Shown: positions 1-11,903 of the stretch, piece by piece
How the letters are laid out: each line of letters starts with the position of its first letter
Position numbering within the stretch: position 1 is the stretch's first letter
DNA from: Suillus spraguei
Lineage: Eukaryota > Basidiomycota > Agaricomycetes > Boletales > Suillaceae
Direction: 5' to 3'
DNA: 64,000 bases
NCBI GenBank assembly: GCA_016800925.1
Contig: JABCPU010000024.1
Location: forward strand, 186,001-250,000
Made by a program: the position numbers and the translations under genes
The notes under the pieces: model-generated
The model's input: only the letters and a program-made list of their open reading frames with translations
The model's database searches: none
Told to the model about the DNA's origin: nothing

Positions 1-3000
1 AAAGATAATACATACGCTGAGTTTAGAGTGCCGCGGAGGTGGCGGAGGCTTATCGTGAGCGGGTTCTTTGGTCGAGCTTGACGGCCGCTGCAACTTCGGA
101 GAAATAGCTCGAGGTGGTGGCGATGTGGCACGTCGCGGGGGGGAAGTAGACCTTATCGACGTAACACGGGATGAAGATGGCCCTCGCGGTGATGCAGGAG
201 GGGAGGTTGGGAAGGGCTTACTACCCTCAGATGAAGGTGGCGACGTAGAAGATGTGAATGCTTTTGAAGTTTTAGAAGAGTATGAATTATCTAGCGCTAG
301 GGCTTGAGAGACATCAACGCCTCCGAATGCATCTTGGAAGCTTATGTCTCCCGTACCCGCCTGTTTTGATTCTGCCTTCTCAGGCTGAGGTACAGTGCTC
401 GAGGTATTCCAGGGCCCCGATGAGAAGACTTCATCAAATGAGACCGGAGCTGCCGGCTGTGCCATAGCCACTTTCGGAGTGGCTGATATCTCATTACTCG
501 CCGGCTGGGTGAAAAAATCAGGTGCCACATTCGCATGCTCGACCACATTTGTGGCCGTCGCGGGGATGCCATTGGCAGGGGCAGATCCGGTGGGGGGTAG
601 TGGGAACGTAGAAGATGATGCCATCGCTGTCCCAAAGTCAAAATTATCCTCAAAGTTGGAATCGAAGGAGAAGGCAGAAGCTGGCTGCGCGGAAGCACCA
701 TTTGAGATTTTGCCGAGAGCCTCGTCAAAACTATTTAAACCACTTATCCCAGATGGTTGAGAGAGCTGCGACGCAGTGGTTTCAAGCTCTGAAAAAGGAA
801 CGCCAAAGGCATCTACTAAAGATGTGCCATTCTGTGAGGGGGTAGCTGTGTCCGACTGAGGTGCGCTGCTGGAAGCAGGAACTTGCTCGGGGATATCAGT
901 GTTAACTCCAAATATATCATCAAAAGATGTGGGCGCTTGTGAGGATACCGCTTCGGAGGGAGAAACTTCCTTGGCAGAGTCTGTCAAGTGCTCGACAGCT
1001 TCCGACTCGTGGCCGTCCTCGCTTTCACTCTCAGTATCATTCACCTCCAACTCCTGAAGGTCCGTCGACAGATCTGTTTCCCTCTCCCCCTCTTCCTGTG
1101 CGGCATGCTGAGCATTGAAATCATCAATAGCGGGGAAGTGTGCGGCAACATTATCGAGAGACGAAACATTTGTACTGGAGTTGGGATTGACTGGTGTGAT
1201 ACTGGTTGGAGGGGTGGTGAAATGTTCATCGCTCGTGGGTGACGATACGACGCCATCGGTAGAATAGGTACCATCCTTTGCACGAGGGGTCACAACGACA
1301 AATTCAGAACCATCTGTATCAGGCGCGTTGTCAGTCTGTAGCACGGGTTCTGTGTCGAATGCCTGAGAAAATATGTCTAATTGCACTGTAGCCGAGGTAG
1401 CCGGGGGATAGAGACCGGGTGGTGATGACAGGCCAGTAGGATAAGAAGCATCAGGGAAAGACAGGAACGGTGACTGAGATCGCGGAGTTGATGCCCCCGA
1501 CGTCAATACCAACCTCTCGAATGGGTTGTTACTCTTGACACTGGTTGGGCTCATAGCGCCCGTGATATCAGGGGTCACTGGTAAAGGATGAGCAGCTGCG
1601 AATGCAACCGAGTCCGGTGACTTGGAACGCTCCAACACTGTCTGTGAAGGCATAATCACAATCTTCTCGACTTCTGCCTCGGCTTCTTCTCTCTCCATAA
1701 TCGTATCGGTGAGATCTTGCCGTGCCTCTTCTAACTCCTTGTCGATCTTGATCTTTTCTGATTCCTTGGCTACCAGCTGCTTTTTGGCAATAGCAAGAAG
1801 ACCTTTCTGTTGTTTTGCGTCTTTCTTCACCTTTTCGACGTCTTGCTTGACAATAACAATTTGTGCTGTAACCTCCGCCATCCGTCTGTTCAGATCTCGC
1901 ACCTCTTCCTTGTCGCGCAAGAAAGACCCTTCGATTTCTGCTTTCTCCAATCGGATAGCGCTGAGGTCGCTCTCGTCCCTGATAAGTTCTTCCCTTACTC
2001 TTTGAATGTCGGCGATCTGAGCTGCGTGGCGATCACGAAGGGTGTTCAGAAGGGAAGTCTCCGTCTCATAAGATGCTTTGGCAGAAGCAAGCTGGGTCTG
2101 AAGAGCTGAAAGCTGCGCAGCCTGATTAGCAAGCGTACTTTCGAGAGCCTCTCGCTCAGCCTTTGCAGCCTGCAGAGATCTCTGTGTGGAATTGAATTGA
2201 TTCTGCACATTCCCAATTTCTGCGGAGCGGTCGTGCAAAACGGGAGGCCCATGTGTATCGTCATCATCAAGGAAATTTTTGTTCGAGGCTGTTGTTCAAA
2301 GTATCAGTATCTTCCCAGGAGATGGCGCAGAGCAACGCACGAGATGTGGCTGGAGAGGAGCCAAAGGGATCCTGAGGGGGAAGTGTGGGACGAGGCAAAG
2401 ACCGCGGAGAGAGTGGGGTACCCGTGGTCTGAGGTTGTAAGATGCTTGTCGGAGGATGTGAGGTGGTCGCCGACGGCGGAGGTGAATCGTCCCAGATGAG
2501 ATCCTGAACGGGTTCCGGTTTGGGAGGTGCTGGTCCTCCCCGCATTGATGGAGGTACAAGGGTCGGAGGTAACGTACTAGGGACATCCTTTCCTGAGAGG
2601 TTGCCCTGAATGAGGTGCATCGCGACTGCGAATCCGTCACGAGTCAGACGGCCGTCATTATTGATATCCGCAAGATCCCTGCAAATTCAAAATGATAAAC
2701 CACAATGACCCAAGGCAGACGTTTCATGATTACATACCAGACTTGGGCCAAGACATCTTCCGGTAACTTGGAGAGGAGCATGAATGGTACTGCAACATCA
2801 CCTTCGATGTATCCTCTATGCTGCGAGTCCAACGTATCGAAGAGGCGGTCCGCACTGGCCTTCTCAGCTGCGGTGACATCCCATTGTGCAACACCAGGAA
2901 AGGGGGGTACTGTTGGTGCAAGCCTGCTGGGTGCAAGGCGTCTGTTTGGAAGGGGAGGAACCGGAGACGCCTGTCCCGTGAGCTGCGGCTGCACAGCATT

Positions 3001-3876
3001 ATGCCTTGGTACTGGTGGAAAACCTGGGGTACTGAAATTCGCACTACCACCAGTCGTGTGAACAGAAACTCCTCCAGCCTGCTCGTATAAGCTTGGCGAA
3101 ATGGAGGTTGGAATGAATGAGAGTTGACCGGCCATGGAAGCTTGAATTAGGTACATGGCTATGGTAAAGTCAGTTATGTCGAGTGCGCCTCGGTCTTGTG
3201 TGTCGCATAAGGTCCTGTGATAGCATGAGACTCGTCAAATTCAGAGATACTTTACGCACCATATTTGAGATAGTTTATCCACGGAGAGCTTGGATTTGAC
3301 AAATACGTTGCGTGCTTTGTCACCTTGAATGAAGGGAGACAATTAATTCCTGCTACATGTAAATGAGCTGACATACCATTGAGGAGGCCATTAACGGGTC
3401 CACACCCCTGGAATATCCGTGTAAATTTGGCCTTGTCTTGAGGAGTTAATGGAGGTAAACTAGGAGGTGGTGATTTCGGTATTGATGCGCCAGTGCCTTG
3501 CGGAATCAAAGACACCTGAACGCCTTCAATATTGGCTAAGGGTCCAGCTAAAGACCCAATGTCAGTTATGTGACATGATGAAAGAGCAGTGAAACTCACG
3601 TTTGTTTATAAGAGACTTGTCAACCTTCTGTCCTTTTTGAGCGTGGCCCATGAGACGGACTGCAATTGAGACACCCTTCTTGGTCAAAAAGCCATTGTTA
3701 TCATCATCAGCAATATTCCAAATTTCGCCCAAGACGGTCGGTGCTAGTTTAGCACCCTGGAAGACCTTTACGGCGACGTCACCGGTGAGGATTCCGATTT
3801 TCTGCGTATCTGCCTGAGCAAATATCTGATTCACGAGTGCAAGCTCTGCGGGCGTCGGCGCAAAATTGCTCGACAT
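1..3876 (-). CDS. EDE1: Ede1/Eps15-like endocytic scaffold, three EH domains (3' part beyond left edge)
   Basis: This is an early endocytic adaptor that would bind NPF-containing proteins at cortical clathrin sites. Read on the minus strand from the ATG at 3876, three EH/EF-hand-type domains follow one another: the first lies in exon 1 (3876-3600, with the [12 protein letters not shown] loop), the second around 3470-3130, and the third around 2870-2610 ([11 protein letters not shown]). Then comes a Pro/Ser-rich linker containing DPF, and a long heptad-rich coiled coil at about 2250-1650. The rest is a Ser/Thr/Pro-rich tail that includes NNPFERL near 1530 and repeated FDEA/FDEV/FQDAFGG motifs. 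This order matches Ede1. The reading frame is still open at base 1, so the C-terminus (UBA domain in yeast Ede1) is not visible. A 51-nt intron near 2281-2331 joins linker to coiled coil. The gene diverges from the UBE2C homologue. Confidence 0.9.
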
Positions 3877-4186
3877 CGTGTGAGCCGTTGACGACCTTGG
3901 AAGTATAAGTTACAGGACTACGCACTCGCTTACGGTGGGCAGGAGAAGCTTTAGACAGCCGTTCTTGCCGACGGATGTTCCCATTTTAATTCAAACTCAG
4001 AATAGGTCTTTATTTGTTTGTTATTGTTCCCTGTGGACCTGTGTACATTTAAATTTCAATAATGACTGCACGTGACTGAGCGCGTCCAGTGACTGTACTC
4101 GAACCTACTTCAACTGCAAGTCGTGGTTCTTATCTTGCAAATATTGGCACTTTCTTGACCCCATTACATCTGCAAGCTTAGATATT
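3877..4186. promoter_or_regulatory. Shared intergenic region between divergent EDE1 and UBE2C genes
   Basis: These 310 bases separate two start codons that point away from each other, so both promoters must lie here. No open frame or RNA gene was seen. The stretch is AT-rich in its middle (about 3985-4070). No specific factor site can be assigned from sequence alone. Confidence 0.5.
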
Positions 4187-5081
4187 ATGGATCAGATCAC
4201 TTCTTCCCTTGCTCCCTCTAGAACCTCTCACAAAACTGCCGTCTCTGGCTCAGCACCTGACGGTCCTGGTAGCGTGACAAAACGGTGAGTATACTGCCAT
4301 ATTTCATGTTGATATCTATGCTCACCATCATCTTCCAGCTTGAGCAATGAACTCATGACCTTAATGGTGAGTATTTGGCCTAGCTATGCCTTTCATTAAA
4401 CTCAAAGCACTTGCTAGATGTCATCATCTCCTGGTATCGTGAGTGATCCTCGGGTGCTCCTCACACTTCTGTCTCATGTACCGCTTAGTCTGCCTTTCCA
4501 AAAAGTGATGCAAACCTGTTCGAATGGGTGGGCACGATAGAAGGCCCGGCGGGGACTGTACGTGGCGCGCCCACGCAACCATTGATATTCAGTATTAAGT
4601 GACATGCTAGATTTATGCCGGGCTATCATTCCGAATCTCTATCGCATTCCCCAGCAATTACCCGTACTCAGCGCCCACGATCAAGTTTGACACGCCCTGT
4701 TATCACCCCAACGTAGACATTGCAGGAGGCGCGATCTGTCTTGATATCTTGCAGGTCCGCCACATTTTCGTATTAATGATACATAGCACTCAGAAATTTC
4801 CCAGGACAAATGGTCCGCCGTGTATAGCGTGCAAACTGTATTATTATCATTGCAATCACTACTAGGAGGTCAGTTGTGAGACTGGCAGTGTATGTTTTCT
4901 CATTTACAGTTTACAGAACCCAACAATGCTTCTCCGCTCAATGGTGACGCTGCAGGGCTATGGAATCAACCTGACGGTCAGTGAATTTTGATGCGTGGGC
5001 ATGCAGCTTCTCATCATTCCTCTTATAGCCTTCAAAGCTCAACTGCTGAAACACTACCGTCCGATTGAGACCTGTACATGA
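4187..5081 (+). CDS. UBE2C: Ubiquitin-conjugating enzyme E2 C (UBE2C/UbcH10, fission yeast Ubc11)
   Basis: This is the E2 that works with the anaphase-promoting complex to ubiquitinate mitotic substrates. Splicing seven exons gives about 178 residues, the normal length for UBE2C. The N-terminal extension rich in Ser/Thr is followed by LSNELMTLMMS, the ISAFP and LFEWVGTI segments, TPCYHPNV (HPN at about 104-106) and the catalytic Cys at about 115 in AICLDIL, then SLQSLLGEPNNASPLN. The last exon begins at 5029 after a 52-nt intron and adds AFKAQLLKHYRP, matching the family C-terminus. Compared with the human protein there is one extra residue between HPN and the catalytic Cys, and the GN before ICLD reads GA. 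All introns are GT-AG and about 50 nt. The ATG at 4187 is the only one that fits the family N-terminus. Confidence 0.95.
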
Positions 5082-7111
5082 CGCTGCTGTGTTTTGATGT
5101 GTCAGGGTTTCTGGCTCTTTTGTTATTCCATACGTTGATCGTAGTTTTTTCGGACACGTTTGTAGATGGCGATATGTTACCCTTGTTCGATAGTATATCC
5201 CATCATTGTTATCTTTGCTATTTTGATCCAATTGGGAATAAGCTTTAAGTGCGGGGTTGCCAGTTCAGTTACACAGCCATTGTTCAACTTTGCACCACAT
5301 TTCTTCTTTCTGTGAATATTTCGATTTTGCTGGTCTCGTCGAAACTACGTGTCACTCTTTGTTCTCTGTCCTTGCGTTTGTGTCCTGTTGTCAGTATTAT
5401 AAAGACGTTTACCTGGTTAGTGCTTACTAGCTTTCTTGCTTGTTTTTTGACGATTAAAATCATCAGATTGACTGTAGAAGTTCATTTCACCTGTAGCCAT
5501 GCCCCGAGGCCCTCGTCGTGCACCTCCTTCTGCTCTCCGTCTCGTGCAGGGACCTCTCCCACCACGGGCTACCCCAAAACACACCCTCCCTTCATTTCCT
5601 TGCCCTGCTTTCCAACCAGAGGCTATCCTCCCTCATGGGCCTATGTCCCAATCTCGCATACGCCACGCAGATCCAATGCTGCCCGCATTCTCTGACTTGC
5701 CACCTTTAGATCTAGTGATCGCAAGTACCTACAGATCCCTATCGTCTACTCCAACATCATCGTCGCCGACATCGGGGCATCGCATTCGTGGCCCTTGGAA
5801 TCATTCAAGCAGCATTGGCGTGCAAGTGGACATTGATAGTCTAATCGCTCTGCCAAAGCCTGCAGCATTCTGTCTATAGTTTGGGGTTATTCATGTGGAA
5901 GAGCTGTATTATTAGCGTTGGATCTCACTTCCTCAGCTGGGCTGTGGTACTTTATTGTTTTTTACGAGACTGGTGCTCAAGTATTTTATACGAGGTATGT
6001 ATGTGTGTAAACGCAAAAATGCTCGATGCATATTTCGTGTACATCTGGCATAAATCAGTGCGAACCTCGGATAATCTACAGACTGCTGCAGTAGATTTTT
6101 GGAATGCGGGAGATTGTGCTCGGTATTTCGTGCTCTCAAGTAGACAACTACTAGTTTCTGGCTCTCCCAACGGGTTCATCATCAGCCTTCATTCATATTC
6201 CAACATACCCTTGCCATCGAGATGCCATGTGACACATAAGCGTTCAGCGGTCCTTGCATGCGGTTGGCGTAGGCGTCTAAAGTGGTCTTACCTCGTTGGT
6301 ATGCCCGCTCGTGTGGGTAGTTCTTTGCTGACATTACCCAGCTGACTATGCTCCCGGACACGCTGACGTCCTGGGAAAGCGCAATCAGTTCACCCATGGG
6401 CAGAAAATTACAGGCCAAGTCTGTCGCTGAGCGCAACCGGACTATAATGGGAGTCGGTATCATCAATGAAGAAACATTTCCCTCGAATGTCATATCCTGG
6501 ACGATTCCGACAGTTCGTCCTGATAATCATTTCGGAATGGCTCAGCCTTCCTGATGATTGGTTCGGTCGGATCAGCCACACTGCATGGTCACGCACAGCA
6601 CTTCAGTATACCAGTTTCATTTGATGCCCTCAAGCACGGCTCCGACCTTTCGATGGAAATTCGTTGATGTCGATACTTTTGGTGTACGATTAATAATCGA
6701 TAGAGAAGCGAGAGAAGCATGCACGTGTTACGACCATGCCGGTTCGTCATTCTTTTGCTTCTGATTCTTGTTTGATCCTAGGATTGACTGTAACGTTGCC
6801 AGTCCGTGATATTCGTGTGTCCATAGTATAGCCTTGACTGCTGTGTGGTTTTACAAGTATTTTGAATAAACTAGAGCTTAAGAATGTGTGGTATATCTGA
6901 GTGACACATGGAAATCAGGGTGGCGTGTCACAGGTGTGTTCTGGTTTGGCCACGGGCCTTATTTTCGGCGTTCATCATCCTTGAGTTTCTTATACGCTTT
7001 TTGTCTGTTCGCCTTATTTTTTTCTCTCTCGAACTGCCGTTACGACTAGTTTATCCAGTCGAAGACTAGCCTGGAATCTACGCTCAACTTTATTCTTCTC
7101 TCTTGACCATC
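5082..7111. other. Gene-poor 2 kb stretch between UBE2C and the RRM/R3H gene
   Basis: Apart from one proline-rich open frame (listed separately), I see no supported gene here. Short frames on both strands around 5881-6345 and 6182-6760 have no recognisable domain, atypical composition and no convincing splice pattern. No tRNA-like fold or long repeat was noticed. Confidence 0.5.
5499..5879 (+). CDS. Proline-rich hypothetical protein, 126 codons, doubtful
   Basis: An ATG-initiated frame encodes a Pro/Ser/Arg-rich polypeptide beginning MPRGPRRAPPS and ending in a short hydrophobic segment, stopping at 5879. The ATG has an acceptable context (gccATGc). No domain is recognised, and the low-complexity composition could arise from non-coding sequence of this base content. 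It might be one exon of a spliced gene, since a possible acceptor ends at 5879, but no continuation was found. I do not assign a function. Confidence 0.25.
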   Translation: MPRGPRRAPPSALRLVQGPLPPRATPKHTLPSFPCPAFQPEAILPHGPMSQSRIRHADPMLPAFSDLPPLDLVIASTYRSLSSTPTSSSPTSGHRIRGPWNHSSSIGVQVDIDSLIALPKPAAFCL

Positions 7112-8849
7112 ATGACAAGCTCGCCAACGCCTGACATCGGCTCTCTATCTCTCAATCCTCAATCTCAACGCCTCCATGACAATTACGATTATGACAACAG
7201 GCAACAGTATCAGTTCAGCGCAAACCAGCAACTTTCAGGCCAGTTTAATCCTCTAGGCGGTATGACTCCATCTCCTCTCAAGATGAAGCCCACCCGTGCT
7301 GGTCTTCCCACCGTAAGTCGTTTTCTTCTTAAACGTTGTAATATTAAAATCATTCTCTAGCAATGGCTTGATAACTCAATGGTCATACCTGATAATCGCC
7401 CTCTATCCCCTCACAACAACTCAGATTTCTCTTCCTCTGGCAGTTCTCCCCCTTTGGGTCATCTGCAGGCATCTGCTCTTGCTCCCTCGACGCCTAACCA
7501 AAATCTCGATGATGAGGTAATACCAACCGCCATTGTCGTCAAGAACATTCCTTTCAACGTCAAGCGCGAGACTCTCCTAGATATAATCGTGAGTTCATCA
7601 TGATTTTCACCATGTGCTCCGACCAATGTCACTATTTTAGGCTTCTTTGTCCATTCCTACTCCATACGCGTTTAACTATCACCTGGATCAACAAGGCTCT
7701 TTCCGTGGTCTTGCTTTTGCTAATTTCCGACAAGCAGCTGACGCTGATGCTGTTGTGGCTGCTTTGAATGGATTCGATGTCCAAGGCCGCAAGCTACGTG
7801 TCGAGTACAAGAAAGTTCTTCAAGCCGGAGAAAAAGAGCGTATCGAAAGAGAAAAGGCTATCAGGCGAATGCGCTCTATGCAACTTGAAAAGGAGCAACA
7901 ACAGGCAGTTCACCAAGCATACGATGATTTCGGTCCCGTCACAGCCCCCGCTTTCACCCCGCAGCGATCCTTCTCTTCTGGTGCTTATCAACAACAACAG
8001 TACTCACCCCCACCCATGCCTCATCTTCCAATCTCTCAGCCATTTAACCCCGCCTCATCCCCTCCAAATGCCCCCGCGACACCAAATCCATCGGAGAAGT
8101 CTTCGTCCTCTAATGAACTTGATCTAAATGATCCTTCTACTTTGGAAATTTATTCTCGCATCTTACTTTTCAAGGATGACAGAATGAGGGATGAACTCGC
8201 CTTTTCGAGGACGCTCTCACCCAAGCAAAGGAGGGTCGTTCACCTGATTGCCCAGAAATTGGGCGTGTATCACTATTCGGTTGGAGAAGGCGATGAGAGG
8301 TATGCCGTCGTAACTCGTATTGATCCTAACAGGGTAGGTACTTCCCTACATGCCAAGCCTTTAGTCACTCCCTGACTATCGAATTAACAGGCTCAACGGG
8401 TTCAGGCTGCGACCCTGTCGCGCGCCCCATCTGCATATCTCTCTGCAACTTCCTCACAATCGCAGCTTGCAAGCTCTTTACGTATGAAGAAGTCTATGCC
8501 CGATATGAAAACCTTGCACACCCAAGCACCCCGCTTGGCCACTCGTGCGTCGAATGGCAATATTAGGGAAGGTTATGCAACGATTGCTTCCCCTTCTCGT
8601 CGCTCTCCTGGTGGTTTCGGTTCGCTCTTTGGCAACTTTGGTAGTTCTGCCATCCCGCCCGTTCCCAGCCTGCCATCCAGCGTCACTGGAATGAATATGA
8701 ATGGCGGTAGCTTTAATGAGAGTAGTAGTGTTGTCAGACAACCACGAGGCCCTGGCGCGGGCGGCTTTGGCCTACGTCGCGGAACGAACAGCGACCAAAC
8801 TCGTGGCAACGGACTAGAAGCTAGATCTCACGAGCCACTGGAGATATAG
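7112..8849 (+). CDS. RNA-binding protein with RRM and R3H domains (Pin4/Cip1/Cip2-like)
   Basis: Three short introns split this gene. After a Ser/Gln-rich N-terminus, an RRM begins near AIVVKNIPFNVKRE (RNP2-like strand) and contains FRGLAFANF (RNP1) and LNGFDVQGRKLRVEYK. It is followed by the helix KERIEREKAIRRMRSMQ, characteristic of the fungal Pin4/Cip1/Cip2 group. A second nucleic-acid-binding module around LEIYSRILLFKDD to HLIAQKLGVYHYSVGEG reads as an R3H domain. The C-terminus is Gly/Ser-rich and disordered, ending ARSHEPLEI. Family members bind mRNA and link to stress or cell-cycle control; which target applies here cannot be told. The ATG at 7112 is the first in frame. Intron 7313-7361 and the one near 8335-8390 have good GT-AG ends. 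Confidence 0.9.
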
Positions 8850-9331
8850 ATCTCACCACAGACACCCATAGGCCTTTCTCGTTAATGCTTTTGAGTCTCC
8901 CACATCCAGGGTTAGACGGTGCTCGTATTAATTATTCTTCCCGCGTAGCTTGATTGCTTGCTGGTTCTTTTCGCTGATGTCCTGGTTCTGAAGATTTTTT
9001 GTATACCGCACTATCAAAGCAATTATACGTATCCTCCATCTCTCAAAAGTTGACTTTCCCTACTCGTAATTTCCTTGTACTTTCGTTGTCCGGATCGCTC
9101 TCTTTACACCTCTGCTCTCCTCTGGATTCTCTTGCCTCGACCATTTTATACATATCATAGGCCTGATCGACTTTGTAAATATATGTTGCTTGATGCGCAA
9201 TAAGTCTTGCTTTCATCGGGACTGTGCTTTGCGTATGGACATGTTCGGTAATAGCCTTGAAAATAAATACCTCAACTTCTTCACAACCAACTTTCCACAA
9301 AACCATTACCAGTATTCTGGTCTGTTCAAAA
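8850..9331. other. Intergenic region between the RRM/R3H gene and NUC1
   Basis: These 480 bases hold the 3' flank of the upstream gene and the promoter of NUC1, which is on the same strand. Open frames on either strand here are short and resemble nothing. No RNA gene or repeat was seen. Confidence 0.45.
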
Positions 9332-10685
9332 ATGCCGAGCGCAGCTATCATTCATGCTGCGTGCTTCGCGGTCGGCGCAGTAGTAGGAGGGGGTGTGGTC
9401 AGCGTTGTAGCCTCCAAGAAGAGGCAAATTCCTATAGCTACTTCAGCCAACATGTCCGTCGCTCCTCCAATGATCGAAATGGGCCAGAGTGGCGGCGCGA
9501 AACTCTCGAATGCTGTTACAGCCTTTGCACTGTCGTCCCCGGTCTTAAAGTATGGTCACCCAGGTGCTGTATAATGATGGATTCGTTTCTCTTGCTTGAA
9601 CTTGGGTTCTGAATAGGTCCTGTACCGGACCTCTTGGTTCGTAAAGCGTACACTGCTGCGTATGACCGGAGACTCAGGCACCCTGCATGGGTAAGTTATT
9701 TTTCTATACTTCAGCAGTGATTGATTAATACTGCGTTCGCAGACCGCAGAGCATCTTACTCTTGCATCTCTTGGCAAATCCAATCAACAGCGTCCCTCAG
9801 GGGATGGGTCACCCGACCGTTCAAACTCGACGTTTGTGGAAGATGAGTCTCTCCCAGCGATGTTCCGCGCGAAGCTGCAAGATTATTTCCGAAGCGGGTA
9901 TGATCGTGGACATATGTGCGTACATTGAGCTTTTCTGAGGAGTCAGATTTTGACGAGTCCGAAGGGTTCCCGCTGCAGATGCCAAGCTCTCTCAGGAGGC
10001 TATGGATGAGACGTTTTTACTGTCAAATATCGCACCTCAAGTCGGCGTTGGCTTCAATCGGCATTGTAAGTAGGTGATACGGGAGATGTCTCAAAAGCTG
10101 TATTTCGCTTCGTAGATTGGGCGTACTTGGAAGACTGGTGTAGACGTCTCACAGGGTCTTTCTCTGATGTTTACGTCTTTACTATCCCGCTGTATCTTCC
10201 CCGAAAAGATGCAGATGGTAAATTCCGCGTGGTTAGTCTAGGCTCTCAAGGACATTATTTATCATCATGATTCACTTTTTTCAGACGTACGAAGTTATTG
10301 GTTCCCCACCAAATGTCGCGGTTCCGACGCATTTTGCCAAAGTTGTACTTGCTTCGAGACCTTTGTCACCTTCAACGCCAGACGCGATGGAAATTTCTAC
10401 GGGCGCGTTTGTACTTCCGAATGCTATTATTCCTGATGATGCACCTCTGGAAAGTTTCGTCATACCAGGTATGTGCGCAGACCTTCTAATACTGGGCCCA
10501 CGAATGATGTGCCCCCCTTAGTTGATGTCGTGGAACGTGCTGCTGGCCTCAATCTATTCTCAGATACCGTAAAGGCAGAGTCGAGGCACATATGCAAGAG
10601 CACGAAGTGTGATGTCGTGGTACGCAGATTCGATGATGCACAAAAGCGACCAGACATGCGTCGGGCTATCTCTGCCCCCAAGTAG
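9332..10685 (+). CDS. NUC1: Mitochondrial endonuclease G (DNA/RNA non-specific nuclease)
   Basis: The protein is a beta-beta-alpha-metal nuclease of the mitochondrial intermembrane space, active on DNA and RNA. The N-terminus has a hydrophobic segment (AVGAVVGGGVVSVVA) followed by KKR, fitting mitochondrial targeting with a membrane anchor. Then come PVLKYGHPGPVPD, the typical endonuclease G opening, and YDRGHMVPAAD, the DRGH active-site motif with the general-base His. LLSNIAPQ supplies the conserved metal-ligand Asn, and a VYVFTIPLYLP core strand follows. Six GT-AG introns are needed; one splits the Met of DRGHM exactly. The start at 9332 gives the hydrophobic leader directly. The C-terminal tail PDMRRAISAPK ends at 10685. 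Only 55 bp separate this stop from that of the convergent mL46 gene. Confidence 0.94.
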
Positions 10686-10740
10686 GTGCCGTAGAGCACC
10701 AATGATATATCGACGAGTAGGACGACATATAGAATATATA

Positions 10741-11758
10741 TTAGAAATCCGATAGCATATCTTTGATGCCTAACCAATAGTCCTCATCCACCCGAGTCTT
10801 AATCTCACCCTTAGTTAGCCAAGCAAAGTCTTGTGCATGTGTTCGGTTTGGGCGGACTTGACCAGCCATGATATGTGCTTTATAGAAGAAGACCACATCC
10901 TGCGGACCTGTCAGTACGAGATGCACATTACAGGAATGACGACAAACCTTCTCAGCGCCACTTGCACTAGCTGGTGATAATGGGTGGAAGACGCCTATTG
11001 GATTGCGACTGACTATCCAAGTATCCATATTGTTTCCACACTCGACTTCAAGCCCACGGGTTGCCGCCTGTTTGGGTGGATATAAAGAGGGGTAACGCAG
11101 AGATGTATCAATTTACTGACATGGTGCAAAAGCTCTCCCCTGTCCACACTTCCCTGAGGGAACTTCCATACGGCCGTGCCATTATCCTGCTTTTTTAGCA
11201 ATAGATATAGGTTTCGCTGACCACGTCTGTGCAGGTTTTTGAAGTCCGAGCTAATGTCAGCTTCATGAACACGCGGCATGGCCTCTTCTTCGTCGCGCAT
11301 AGTAGCCTCGGCAAGCTTTTCAGCCTCGCTCGTCTCCCCGGTCTGCATGCCAAAAGGCGCACCAAACGCCTTACGCTCGCGTCTTCGCTCTTCTATATTG
11401 AATCGCGACTCTAGAGGTGAACCCTGTTTGAAGTAAAAATCGTAAGGAAATGGGTTGTGCAGCGCGCGGTGGATGCGGGCTTGGTAGGCGTAGTAGGCTT
11501 TCTCAAAGGCCGTTAGTGTTCGGGTTATTATGGGGGATCGGTTCAGGATAATTCCGGTGTGTAGGTTGGGCCGTGCAGTCTTCTTTGACAATGCAGCATT
11601 TACTTGCACGATCTCAGGTGCTGCAGAAGCTTCGGTTGCGAGTCCGCGAAGGAGGCATACTGCGAAAAAATGTTACAGAATGTCTTGTAAGGATTAAAAG
11701 GATGTCACGTACCTTTGTGTGTGCGTTTGCACGACGACAACACCGTCTTCGAGAACAT
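10741..11758 (-). CDS. MRPL17: Mitochondrial large-subunit ribosomal protein mL46 (Nudix fold)
   Basis: This is a structural protein of the mitochondrial large ribosomal subunit built on a Nudix-like fold. Exon 1 starts at 11758 (MFSKTVLSSCKRTHK, basic and suitable for mitochondrial import) and is joined to LRGLATEASAAPEI. Then come ARPNLHTGIILNRSPII, the mL46-specific N-terminal domain, and YDFYFKQGSPLE. Further on are LYLLLKKQDNGTAVWKFPQG and a C-terminal Nudix-like half (PLSPASASGAEK, VFFYKAHIMAGQV, DFAWLTKGE). The Nudix catalytic box is degenerate, as is usual in mL46, so enzymatic activity is not expected. The stop TAA is at 10741-10743. The gene diverges from VMA13 with only 145 bp between start codons. 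Confidence 0.92.
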
Positions 11759-11903
11759 TACCTCGACAGAACAGAAACTGACCGAAATTCAATTGAAGTG
11801 AGAATGTGGCGCGCGACCCCCCGTGTGCGTGTGAAATGGATTAAAGGTGGCACAGGCGAAGAGCTGCTATTTGGAGTCTGCACAAACTTGTGTTGGGCAA
11901 ACA
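11759..11903. promoter_or_regulatory. Short divergent promoter region between mL46 and VMA13
   Basis: Only 145 bases separate two opposed start codons. The segment must hold both transcription starts and both 5' leaders. I see no open frame of interest and cannot name a factor-binding site. Confidence 0.45.

Noticed and set aside
5881..6345. A 154-codon plus-strand frame
   Set aside because: Cys/Ser/Tyr-rich random-looking translation, no domain, no splice partners.
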